Made by a program: the position numbers and the translations under genes. Shown piece after piece: positions 25,512 to 33,652 of a stretch of 64,000 nucleotides of DNA. The notes under the pieces are model-generated. The model did not search any database and was not told the origin of the DNA. It saw only the letters and a list, made by a program, of their open reading frames with translations. Each line of letters starts with the position of its first letter. Within the stretch, counting starts at the first letter, position 1. This DNA comes from Tissierella creatinophila DSM 6911 (lineage in GTDB: Bacteria > Bacillota > Clostridia > Tissierellales > Tissierellaceae). The stretch is from assembly GCF_001940565.1 (NCBI RefSeq), contig NZ_LTDM01000004.1, positions 1 to 64,000 on the forward strand, given 5' to 3'.

Positions 25512-25907
25512 ATGGAAAATACATTTGATTATGATATAGTAACAAACAATCCAAGTGTAAAAGATAAATATGAAAATATTATATTTGTAGATGGTGGTTT
25601 TAAAGATGTATTATTTAAAGTTAGGGACTTAGTTCATAATGGTGCTGAACTTATTAATCATCCACTAGGAGCAAGTATAAGAATGTTCTTCTCCCCATAT
25701 CGTTCTATTATAATAAGAGAGAAATCTGAGGGAAATTCTGAGATAAATAAAGAATACTATATAAATACTATTGAAAATAGTATAGAAAACTATAACAAGC
25801 AGATGGAGAATAGAAATCCAGATGTAGTAAATAGTGAAGATTATTCTTTAATTGATGAAAATCTATTAGAATCAGCTATAGGTGAATTCAAAAGAATGCA
25901 GAATTAA
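25512..25907 (+). CDS. grdX: GrdX family protein
   Basis: A 131-aa protein typical of glycine-reductase operons, of unknown function. The TNNPSVKDKY opening, the FKDVLFKVRDLVHNGAELINHP core and the SPYRSII motif fit GrdX. The ATG at 25512 is chosen because the earlier ATG (25494) lies upstream of the GGAGGGAGG ribosome site, which is 8-9 nt from 25512. It lies between grdA and grdE, whereas in several known operons grdX comes first, upstream of thioredoxin genes. Confidence 0.85.
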   Translation: MENTFDYDIVTNNPSVKDKYENIIFVDGGFKDVLFKVRDLVHNGAELINHPLGASIRMFFSPYRSIIIREKSEGNSEINKEYYINTIENSIENYNKQMENRNPDVVNSEDYSLIDENLLESAIGEFKRMQN

Positions 25908-25934
25908 AAAAAATAAATGTGGAGGTGACTTTCC

Positions 25935-27221
25935 TTGAGACTAGAACAAAGAAGAATCCATATCAAGGATATACAATTAGGAAATGAAACTAGTGTAAAG
26001 AGTGGAGTTCTGACAGTAAACAAGGAAGAATTAATAAGCAAGCTTAAAGAAGATAAAAAGATTAAAGATGTTAAGCTAGATGTAGCTAGACCTGGCGAAA
26101 AAACAAGAATTATACCAGTAAAAGACGTTATTGAACCAAGAGTGAAAATAGAAGGAGACGGAAACGGTTTTCCAGGAGTTTCTACAAAAATGGCTCAATT
26201 AGGTGATGGAAAAGTAAATATACTTTATGGTGCTGCAATAGTAACTGTAGGGGATATAGTAGGTTTCCAAGAAGGTGTAGTAGATATGTGGGGCGAAGGT
26301 GCAAAATGGACTCCATTTTCAAGTACTTACAATCTAGTGGTAGATATTATACCAGTAGAAGGCTTAAAACCACATGATCATGAAGCTGCTGTTAGACTTG
26401 CAGGACTTAGAGCTGCTGAGTATGTAGGAGAAGCTGGAAGAGATGTAGAACCAGATGAAGTAAAAGTATATGAAATGGGAAGCCATGTTGAGGAAGCTAA
26501 AAAATATCCAAATCTACCAAAGGTAGCTTATGTAGAAATGCTTATCTCTCAAGGTCTACTTCATGATGGATATATATATGGAGTAAATAGTCAACTTATA
26601 CTTCCAACTCTTCTTCATCCAAATGAAGAATTAGATGGAGCAGTTATAAGTGGTAACTGTGTTGCAGCTTGTGATAAAATCACAACTTATCAACATCAAA
26701 ACAACTCATCTATCTTAGACTTATATGAGCAACATGGAAAAACTATAAACTTCTTAGGAGTTATCCTTACTCCAGAACTTACTACTCTAGAAGGTAAGTT
26801 TAGAACTTGTGATTATACAACTAAACTATGTATGAACCTTGGAGCAGATGGAGTTATAGTATCTGAAGAAGGATACGGAAACCCAGACTCTGACCTTCTT
26901 ATGATTTGTAAGAAATTAGAAGATAATGGAATAAAAACTGTTTTAATAACAGATGAATGTTCAGGAAGAGATGGCATGAGCCAGCCTCTAGCAGATACTA
27001 CTAAAGAAGCAGTAGCAGTAGTTTCAACTGGAAACGTAAGTCATGTTGTAAAATTACCACCAGCAGATAAAGTAATCGGAAATGATAAAGCGATTGCAAC
27101 ATTAGCAGGAGGATGGGAAGGCGCTCTAGAAGAAGATGGATCATTACAGTGTGAGTTAAATGCTGTTATAGGAGCTACTTCAGAAATAGGATATCACAAT
27201 TTAACAGTTAAATTATATTAA
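25935..27221 (+). CDS. grdE: Glycine/sarcosine/betaine reductase component B, proprotein subunits alpha and beta
   Basis: Proprotein of substrate-specific component B, 428 aa. It is autocatalytically cut at a Cys to give a pyruvoyl group that binds the amino-acid substrate as a Schiff base. The cut-site Cys is C242 in ISGNCVAACDK, the exact position known for GrdE. The FRTCDYTTKLC and GVIVSEEGYGNPDSDL stretches are conserved. The TTG start follows GGAGGTGAC by 7 nt and the MRLEQRRIHIKDIQ opening is typical. Paralogous GrdG (sarcosine) and GrdI (betaine) are similar, so glycine specificity is likely but not proven. Confidence 0.93.
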   Translation: MRLEQRRIHIKDIQLGNETSVKSGVLTVNKEELISKLKEDKKIKDVKLDVARPGEKTRIIPVKDVIEPRVKIEGDGNGFPGVSTKMAQLGDGKVNILYGAAIVTVGDIVGFQEGVVDMWGEGAKWTPFSSTYNLVVDIIPVEGLKPHDHEAAVRLAGLRAAEYVGEAGRDVEPDEVKVYEMGSHVEEAKKYPNLPKVAYVEMLISQGLLHDGYIYGVNSQLILPTLLHPNEELDGAVISGNCVAACDKITTYQHQNNSSILDLYEQHGKTINFLGVILTPELTTLEGKFRTCDYTTKLCMNLGADGVIVSEEGYGNPDSDLLMICKKLEDNGIKTVLITDECSGRDGMSQPLADTTKEAVAVVSTGNVSHVVKLPPADKVIGNDKAIATLAGGWEGALEEDGSLQCELNAVIGATSEIGYHNLTVKLY

Positions 27222-27242
27222 TTTTAGAGAGGAGGATGAAAT

Positions 27243-28541
27243 ATGAAATTCAAAGTATTATATTATGTTAATCAGTTCTTTGGACAAGTAGGTGGAGAAG
27301 ATAAAGCGGGAATGGCTCCAGAATACAAAAAAGAAAAAATAGGACCTGCTTTAGGATTCAATGGTCTTCTAGGTGATGAAGGTGAAGTAGTAGGAACACT
27401 AATTTGTGGAGATAACTATTTCAACGAAAATAACGAAGAAGCTTTAGAATATATAAAAAATGTAATAAAAGAAGAAAACCCAGATGTAGTAGTAGCAGGA
27501 CCTGCTTTTAATGCAGGAAGATATGGTATGGCATGTGCAGGAGTTGTAAATGCAGCAGCAGAGATGGGTAAAAAAGTTGTTACTGGAATGTATATAGAAA
27601 ACCCAGCAGTAGATCATGCTAAGGGAAATGCTATAATAGTAGAAACAAAAGACTCAGCAGCTGATATGAGAAATGCTCTTCCTAAGATGGCAGCAATAGT
27701 TAAAAAACTAATGTCAGGAGAAGAAGTAGGAACTCCAGCAGAAGAAGGATATATAGCACAAGGAAAGAGACTTACAGTATTTGCAAAAGATAGAGGTTCT
27801 AAAAGAGCAGTTGATATGTTACTTGCTCGTTTCAATAATGAAGAATTTGAAACTGAACTTCCAATGCCAGTGTTTGATAAAGTAGATATAGCTCCAGCTA
27901 TTAAAGATTTATCAAAAGCTACAATAGCTTTAGTTACATCGGGAGGAATTGTTCCAGAAGGAAACCCTGATAGAATTCAATCAGCAAGTGCTCAAAAATG
28001 GGGTAAATATGATGTAAGTGGTGTAGATTCACTTCAAGAAGGTGGATATGAAACTATCCACGGTGGATATGACCCAGTTTATGCAAATGAACTTCCTGAT
28101 AGAGTAGCTCCATTAGACTTTATGAAGCAAGCTGAAAAAGAAGGAAAGATAGGTAAAGTATTCAAATACTTCTATACAACTACTGGTACTGGTACTGCTG
28201 TAGGAAAATCTATAGAGTTTGGTACTGAGATAGGAAAAGAGTTAAAAGAAGCAGGTGTCGATGGTGTAATCCTTACATCTACGTGAGGTACTTGTACACG
28301 TTGCGGTGCAACAATGGTAAAAGAAATAGAAAGATACGGTATTCCAATAGTTCATATGTCTACTATCACTACGATTTCAGAATCAGTAGGTGCTAATAGA
28401 ATAGTTCCAACTATTGCTATTCCTTATCCAGTAGGAAATCCAAATCTTGACAAACAAGAAGAAGAGGATTTAAGAAAAGATATGGTAAATAGAGCATTAG
28501 ATTGTTTAGCTACAGAAATTACAGAAACAACACAATTCTAA
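27243..28541 (+). CDS. grdB: Glycine reductase component B gamma subunit, selenoprotein with in-frame UGA
   Basis: Selenoprotein subunit of component B, 432 aa. The frame reads through TGA at 28284-28286, giving U348-G-T-C351 in TSTUGTCTRCGATMVKEIE, the conserved Sec-x-x-Cys site of GrdB. Without recoding, the gene would appear as two ORFs (to 28286 and from 28314). The N-terminal KVLYYVNQFFGQVGGEDKAG and the C-terminal IAYPVGNP-like segment are diagnostic. It starts after GAGGAGGA, 21 nt behind grdE, and ends at a strong terminator. grdC and grdD, encoding the acetyl-phosphate-forming protein C, do not follow and must be elsewhere. Confidence 0.94.
28284..28312 (+). promoter_or_regulatory. 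bSECIS element of grdB
   Basis: GTTGC-GGT-GCAAC (28300-28312) is a perfect 5-bp hairpin with a GGU loop that begins 18 nt after the UGA (28284-28286). Both the GGU loop and the distance match the E. coli fdhF-type bacterial SECIS bound by SelB. Confidence 0.7.
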
Positions 28542-28552
28542 TATAAATCAAA

Positions 28553-28593
28553 ATCAAGAGAAAGTATATTTATACTTTCTCTTGATGGTTTTT
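28553..28593 (+). terminator. Terminator of the grd operon
   Basis: Perfect 16-bp stem, ATCAAGAGAAAGTATA (28553-28568) with TATACTTTCTCTTGAT (28571-28586), followed by GGTTTTT. Confidence 0.92.
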
Positions 28594-28813
28594 GTTATAA
28601 TTAATAGAAATTTAACAATATCAAATCTTTCTAGTTAAGATAAAATGAAACTTCTACTATTTACCTTTTAATACTTTAATGATATAATGTGTTAAAGTGA
28701 CTTTGAGATGTTTAGCCTTTAAAATTTATTATGTAAATTAAGTAAAGATTAGTATCCATTTAAGGATTTTAAATTGATATTAGTTTGTATTTAAAAAAGC
28801 GAGGAGGGAATTT

Positions 28814-29893
28814 ATGTTAAAAGGAAAAATTGATTTAAAAATGGTTTTTAGTTATGCTGGGGCATTTATTGCATTTTTAATAGGTTCTGGTTTTGCAACA
28901 GGTCAAGAAGTATTACAGTATTTTAGTTCTTATGGTTTCAAAGGATTGCTTGGAGTGTTAACGGTATCTTTATTATTCTTTTATGTAGGAAGTAGCTTTA
29001 TGAGTGTAGGACAGGAGCATAAGTTTGAAAACGGAAATGAAATATATAAATACTACTGTGGAAATAAAATAGGAACCTTTTTTGATTATTACTCTATAGT
29101 TTTTATATATATGTCATTTATAGTAATGATAGCAGGTGCTGGCTCGGCTATAAATCAGCAATATGGATTGCCCATCCCCATAGGAGGAATAGCACTTGGA
29201 GTAATTGCAGGGGCAACTGTAATATTTGGACTAAGCAATATAGTAGATGTAATAAGCAAAATAGGACCTGTTATTATCCTTTTAACAATAACCCTTGGTA
29301 TATTTGCAATTGCAAGAAATCCAGAAGGATTAAGGAATGCAAATACTATTCTCTCTCAAGTTGAAGTTTTAAAGGCATCTACAAATTGGTTTTTTGCAGC
29401 ACTATCATATGTAGGGTTTTGTATGATATGGTTAGCAGGATTTTTAGCTTCTATGGGAAGTACAAGTAAAAGCAAAAGAGAATCTGTTTTAGGAATACTC
29501 TTTGGTACTCTAGGATTTGGTTTAGCATTAGCTATTATAGTTTTAGGAATCCTAGCTAATATAAAAGAGCTAGCTGGATCACAAGTTCCTAGTTTAGCAT
29601 TGGCTCAAATGATACATCCTATTTTGGCTATTATTTTTTCAGCTATAGTAATAGCAGGTATATATACAACTTCAGTTCCTCTACTTTGGCAAGTAATTGC
29701 TAGGTTTGCAGAGGAAAAAACAAAAAAGTTTAAAACTTTAACAATTTCTTTAACAGTAATTGGAACTACTATAGGAGTATTGATTCCATTTGATAAGCTA
29801 GTAAATAAGGTATATGTAATAAATGGATATATAGGTATTATATTAATAGGATTTATGATTTTTAAAAGTATAAGAAACAAAAGTCTGTTTTAA
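28814..29893 (+). CDS. YkvI-like membrane transporter
   Basis: A 359-aa membrane protein with about ten hydrophobic helices, similar to the YkvI family within the amino-acid/polyamine transporter superfamily. It opens with YAGAFIAFLIGSGFATGQEV, where the unwound GSGFATGQE segment is the expected substrate/Na+-binding helix break. The start follows GAGGAGGGA. It is monocistronic, with terminators on both sides. Amino-acid transport is plausible but the substrate is unknown. Confidence 0.8.
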   Translation: MLKGKIDLKMVFSYAGAFIAFLIGSGFATGQEVLQYFSSYGFKGLLGVLTVSLLFFYVGSSFMSVGQEHKFENGNEIYKYYCGNKIGTFFDYYSIVFIYMSFIVMIAGAGSAINQQYGLPIPIGGIALGVIAGATVIFGLSNIVDVISKIGPVIILLTITLGIFAIARNPEGLRNANTILSQVEVLKASTNWFFAALSYVGFCMIWLAGFLASMGSTSKSKRESVLGILFGTLGFGLALAIIVLGILANIKELAGSQVPSLALAQMIHPILAIIFSAIVIAGIYTTSVPLLWQVIARFAEEKTKKFKTLTISLTVIGTTIGVLIPFDKLVNKVYVINGYIGIILIGFMIFKSIRNKSLF

Positions 29894-29900
29894 CAATATA

Positions 29901-29944
29901 AAAAAGGAATACTTGGATCTTTTCTTTCAAGTGTTTCTTTTTTT
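29901..29944 (+). terminator. Terminator after the YkvI-like gene
   Basis: A 15-bp stem with two wobble pairs, AAAAAGGAATACTTG (29901-29915) with CAAGTGTTTCTTTTT (29928-29942), and a continuing T-run. Confidence 0.85.
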
Positions 29945-30003
29945 AATATCTATACAATAATATATAGACAGAACTTGGGTATATATATTTAGAGGTGAGA
30001 TAT

Positions 30004-30273
30004 ATGAGAAGAGTAGTTATAAATGTATTTGGTAGAGTTCAAAGGGTAGGCTTTAGATTTAGTACCCTACAAAAGGCGAGAGAATTTGATATAAGTGGAT
30101 TTGTAAAAAATTTAAGAGATGGTAGCGTTGAAATAGAAGCTCAAGGAGAAGAAGAAAAGATAGAAAAATTTATACAATGGTGTAAGGTAGGACCAATTTA
30201 TTCAGAAGTAAAAAAAGTAATGGCAGAAGATATAGAAGTTATAGATGGAGAAGATGAATTTAATATATTTTAA
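30004..30273 (+). CDS. acyP: Acylphosphatase
   Basis: An 89-aa acylphosphatase that hydrolyses carboxyl-phosphate bonds. The catalytic loop is VFGRVQRVGFR with R18, and N36 lies in GFVKNLRDGSVE. The full single-domain length is present. The ATG at 30004 follows GAGGTGAG. The in-frame GTG at 29995 lies inside that ribosome site and is rejected. Monocistronic. Confidence 0.93.
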   Translation: MRRVVINVFGRVQRVGFRFSTLQKAREFDISGFVKNLRDGSVEIEAQGEEEKIEKFIQWCKVGPIYSEVKKVMAEDIEVIDGEDEFNIF

Positions 30274-30280
30274 TTTTAAC

Positions 30281-30316
30281 ATTAATCAATAGATGTTTTT
30301 ATATCTATTGATTAAT
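30281..30316 (+). terminator. Terminator after acylphosphatase
   Basis: Perfect 14-bp stem, ATTAATCAATAGAT (30281-30294) with ATCTATTGATTAAT (30303-30316), and an 8-nt loop. Confidence 0.75.
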
Positions 30317-30388
30317 GCGTTTAAATAAGTTAAAATAATTGTAAGAGAAAATGATTTCCAGCAAGATATATAAAGAGGAGGCGTTTTA

Positions 30389-31450
30389 ATGAATATATTT
30401 GACTACTTAAAAGAATATGATTATGAGCAAGTTGTATTTTGTCAAGATAAGCATAGCGGATTAAAGGCTATTATAGGAATACATGATACAACCCTAGGAC
30501 CTGCCCTTGGTGGAACGAGAATTTGGGACTATAAATCAGAAGAAGAAGCAATTATAGATGTATTAAGATTAGCTCGTGGAATGACTTATAAAAATGCTGC
30601 TGCAGGACTTAATCTTGGTGGAGGGAAAGCTGTAATTATAGGAGACCCAGAAAAGATAAAAAGTGAAGAACTCTTTAGAACTTTTGGCAGATTTGTAGAA
30701 AGTCTTGGTGGAAGATACATAACTGCAGAAGATATGAATGCAGGGACTAAAGATATGGCTTATATAAACGAAGAAACAAACTATGTAGTAGGACTTGAGG
30801 GTAAAAGTGGTAACCCATCGCCTGTTACAGCTTTTGGTGTATTTAAAGGAATTTTGGCTGCAGTAGATGAAGTATATGGTAGTGAAGGTTTAAAAGGAAA
30901 GACTGTAGCAGTACAAGGGCTAGGAGCTGTGGGATATGGACTATGTGAATATCTTCATAAGGCAGGAGCAAAACTTCTTGTAACTGATATTAGAAAAGAT
31001 AGTATAGAAAAGATAGTAAATGAATTTGGAGCTAAAAGTGTAAATCCAGATGATATATATGGCGTAGATTGTGATATATTTGCACCCTGTGCTATGGGTG
31101 CTATTATCAATGACTTTACTATAGACAAATTAAAATGTAAAATAGTGGCAGGGTGTGCAAACAATCAATTAGCAGAAGAAAAACATGGTGATATGCTAAT
31201 GGAAAAAGAGATTTTATATATACCTGATTATGTAATAAACAGTGGCGGAGTTATAAATGTATATGAAGAATTAAAAGGATATAATAAAGAAAGAGCTATG
31301 GATAGAGCAGCGGGAATATATGATAGCGTTAAAAAGATAATAGAAATATCTAAAAGAGATAATATTCCAACTTATAAAGCAGCAAATAGAATGGCAGAAG
31401 AGAGAATCGCTGCAATTGGAAGAGTAAAGAAGATGTATTTAAAAAAATAA
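30389..31450 (+). CDS. Leucine (branched-chain amino acid) dehydrogenase
   Basis: A 353-aa Glu/Leu/Phe/Val dehydrogenase. The glycine-rich substrate loop is [10 protein letters not shown]. The catalytic Lys lies in [18 protein letters not shown] and the conserved Asp in ITAEDMN. The NAD-binding fold is [17 protein letters not shown]. Length and motifs fit leucine dehydrogenase rather than the longer glutamate dehydrogenases. It oxidatively deaminates leucine, valine or isoleucine to 2-oxo acids, the oxidative arm of a Stickland metabolism that fits the nearby glycine reductase. A good GAGGAGG site precedes the ATG. Confidence 0.92.
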   Translation: MNIFDYLKEYDYEQVVFCQDKHSGLKAIIGIHDTTLGPALGGTRIWDYKSEEEAIIDVLRLARGMTYKNAAAGLNLGGGKAVIIGDPEKIKSEELFRTFGRFVESLGGRYITAEDMNAGTKDMAYINEETNYVVGLEGKSGNPSPVTAFGVFKGILAAVDEVYGSEGLKGKTVAVQGLGAVGYGLCEYLHKAGAKLLVTDIRKDSIEKIVNEFGAKSVNPDDIYGVDCDIFAPCAMGAIINDFTIDKLKCKIVAGCANNQLAEEKHGDMLMEKEILYIPDYVINSGGVINVYEELKGYNKERAMDRAAGIYDSVKKIIEISKRDNIPTYKAANRMAEERIAAIGRVKKMYLKK

Positions 31451-31492
31451 TTAAATAAATAGTTAAATAAATGATTAGGGAGATGGGGAAAA

Positions 31493-32014
31493 ATGGTAAA
31501 AACAATAACAGTAAACTTAGATGTAGTAGAAATGATGCTTTTTTATTGGCAATCTATTAGAGATAGACAAAAGGTAAGTGATGCTTTTATGATAGAGGTT
31601 GCAGAAAAAGAAGATATGAAATATCTTTATAATGACAACTTTAAAGAGGAGTCTGTAAGAAAAGTGCTTTCTGCTATTTCAAATAGAGAAAAAGTAAATC
31701 ATCCTACTAAAGAAGAATCAAGATTTTGGAGCCATAATATGTGGATGCTGGAAGATTTAGATAATATGAATAATATGGTAAGACCTATAAAAGTTTTAAA
31801 TTTAGATTATTTAAAGGAAGATTTAGAGAGCAATTTTGAAAAATTAGAAGTTGTATTTATACCAGGGCATTTAGAAGAATACTATATTGATGGAAACAAA
31901 CTAATAATCAATTTCTTTAATATTATGGTAGATAGTATGGATGAAACAAAAGTGAATCTAGCTGGAAAACCTATTGAAAAATATGTAGAAGAAAAGTTGA
32001 AAGAATTAAGATAA
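31493..32014 (+). CDS. Conserved hypothetical protein
   Basis: A 173-aa soluble protein I cannot place in a family. It has no signal peptide or membrane helix, is rich in Glu, Lys and Met, and appears mostly helical in the first half. It contains SRFWSHNMWMLEDLDNM near residue 80. It starts 42 nt after leucine dehydrogenase with its own GGGAGATGGGG site, so cotranscription with that gene is possible. A T-tailed hairpin follows. Confidence 0.75.
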   Translation: MVKTITVNLDVVEMMLFYWQSIRDRQKVSDAFMIEVAEKEDMKYLYNDNFKEESVRKVLSAISNREKVNHPTKEESRFWSHNMWMLEDLDNMNNMVRPIKVLNLDYLKEDLESNFEKLEVVFIPGHLEEYYIDGNKLIINFFNIMVDSMDETKVNLAGKPIEKYVEEKLKELR

Positions 32015-32026
32015 TATTTTAGCTAG

Positions 32027-32059
32027 AAGAATATACTTTAAAAGGTGTATTCTTTTTTT
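32027..32059 (+). terminator. Terminator after the hypothetical gene
   Basis: AAGAATATACTTT (32027-32039) pairs with AAAGGTGTATTCTT (32041-32054) over 13 bp with two wobbles. A T7 tract follows. Confidence 0.88.
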
Positions 32060-32220
32060 ATAATTATATATTTAAATAGCACTAATTTATAATTTATTTA
32101 AGAATAGCCGTAAAACGGAGAAAATCAATGTATAAGCATAAGAAACAAGTGAAATATGACTAATCCTCTACACAAAATCACTTTTAGGTTTAAAACAACT
32201 TAATAGCTAATATTTGTAAA

Positions 32221-32248
32221 TTTACTTAATTAATATTAAGAGTATAAT
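32221..32248 (+). promoter_or_regulatory. Possible promoter of the V/A-ATPase operon
   Basis: TTTACT (32221-32226), 16 bp, TATAAT (32243-32248). It would give a very short leader before the AGGAGGG ribosome site of the first ATPase gene. Confidence 0.45.
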
Positions 32249-32269
32249 AGGGTAAATAGGAGGGATTGC

Positions 32270-32587
32270 ATGAAAGAAATAATAAATAGAATTATAGAAA
32301 TTGATAAAGAAACAAACTCTATAAGAATAGAAGTAGAAGAGCTTATAGAAAAACAAGAATTAGAATTAAAAAAAGCCATTTATAATTTGGAAAAAGAATC
32401 TAGTATCAAAACAAAACTAGAAAGTGAAAAAATATATGAACAAATTATTAGTCAGGGAAAAGAAGAAGTGAAAAAACTGGCAAATAAAGATATAGCATTA
32501 CTTAATAAGATCCATATTAACTACAATAAACAAAAAGAAAAGCTAGTAGAAAAAGTATTTGAAAACCTTTTCCTAGGTCAAGAATAG
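32270..32587 (+). CDS. V/A-type ATPase peripheral-stalk subunit (G/H type)
   Basis: A 105-aa, strongly charged, largely coiled-coil helix. It is first in the V/A-ATPase operon, where the G/H peripheral-stalk subunit usually sits. The peripheral stalk pairs this helix with subunit E to hold the stator. Family recognition rests on length, coiled-coil character and position more than on sequence motifs. The next gene starts 10 nt downstream. Confidence 0.8.
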   Translation: MKEIINRIIEIDKETNSIRIEVEELIEKQELELKKAIYNLEKESSIKTKLESEKIYEQIISQGKEEVKKLANKDIALLNKIHINYNKQKEKLVEKVFENLFLGQE

Positions 32588-32597
32588 AGGGATTTAT

Positions 32598-33647
32598 ATG
32601 AGTAATGAAAGAATATTTTCAGCTATAAACACCAAGATAAGAGTTTTAAAATCAAATCTCTTAAATGAGTTAGATTATATAAACTTAATGAAGAAAAAAG
32701 ATTTAAAATCTCAGATAGAATATCTTATTGAAAACACTGTGTATAAAAAAGAGATGGAGTCAATAGACGATATAAATAGTTTAGAAGATGTAGAATTTGC
32801 ATTAAGAAATCATATAATAGATCAATATGAAAAGATATTAAACTTTTTTACTGATGAATATAGAGATCTATTTAAAACTTTGTTATTGCGATATGATATT
32901 GAATTTTTAAAAGTTTATATAAGGATATTAGAAAGAAAAGATGAGTCTATAAAACTTGATAAATATACATTTTCAAATGAAAAGTATCATAGTTTTAATT
33001 TAGCAAAAATAATGAAAACTTCTAATTTAGAAGAATTTGTAGATAGTCTAAAAGGAACAATTTATTACAATGCATTACTTTCTTATAAAGATCAAAAAGA
33101 TAAAAAGACAATATTTTATATGGAAATGAATTTAGATAAATTATACTTTAATCTCCTATATACTAAATCTAAATTTTTAGGTAAAAAAGATAGAGATTTA
33201 TTTCAAGAAATTCTTGGTATCAATGAAGACCTCTTAAACATTGAATGGATTTATAGAGGAATTAAGTTTTACAAGCTTCTTCCAGAGGAACTAATAAACT
33301 TTACACTCACCCATGGCTTTGTATTTAAATATAACGATTTAAAAAAGATGGCTTATGGAACTGAAGAAGAACTAATAGATAGGGTCTTAGCTACTAAATA
33401 TGAGTTTTTATTTAATAGTGAACAAGAGATAGATTTGTATATGGATAGAAGGATACACAGATATCTTTATTATATGTTCTTAAAACTGTTAAAAGCAGGA
33501 GGACTCAATATAGTTCTTTCAATTGCATATATTCATCTTTTAGAATATGAAGCTAAAGATATAATTTCTATATTGGAGGCGAAAAGATATGGATTAGATA
33601 TTGAAGAGATCAAAAAATATATGATAAGAAGTATTGAAAGGGGGTAA
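32598..33647 (+). CDS. ntpC: V/A-type ATPase subunit C (AC39-like)
   Basis: A 349-aa all-helical subunit of the vATP-synt_AC39 type that links the central rotor stalk to the c-ring. The typical start (INTKIRVLKSNLL) and the repetitive helical domains match the family. In most bacterial operons C follows I, K and E; here it precedes I. The ATG follows AGAGGGA, and subunit I starts 5 nt after its stop. Confidence 0.88.
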   Translation: MSNERIFSAINTKIRVLKSNLLNELDYINLMKKKDLKSQIEYLIENTVYKKEMESIDDINSLEDVEFALRNHIIDQYEKILNFFTDEYRDLFKTLLLRYDIEFLKVYIRILERKDESIKLDKYTFSNEKYHSFNLAKIMKTSNLEEFVDSLKGTIYYNALLSYKDQKDKKTIFYMEMNLDKLYFNLLYTKSKFLGKKDRDLFQEILGINEDLLNIEWIYRGIKFYKLLPEELINFTLTHGFVFKYNDLKKMAYGTEEELIDRVLATKYEFLFNSEQEIDLYMDRRIHRYLYYMFLKLLKAGGLNIVLSIAYIHLLEYEAKDIISILEAKRYGLDIEEIKKYMIRSIERG

Positions 33648-33652
33648 ATATA

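Noticed and set aside
28284-28541. A separate 75-aa ORF starting at 28314 after a stop in grdB
   Set aside because: It is the C-terminal part of GrdB read through the selenocysteine UGA. The upstream and downstream parts are in the same frame and a GGU-loop hairpin follows the UGA.
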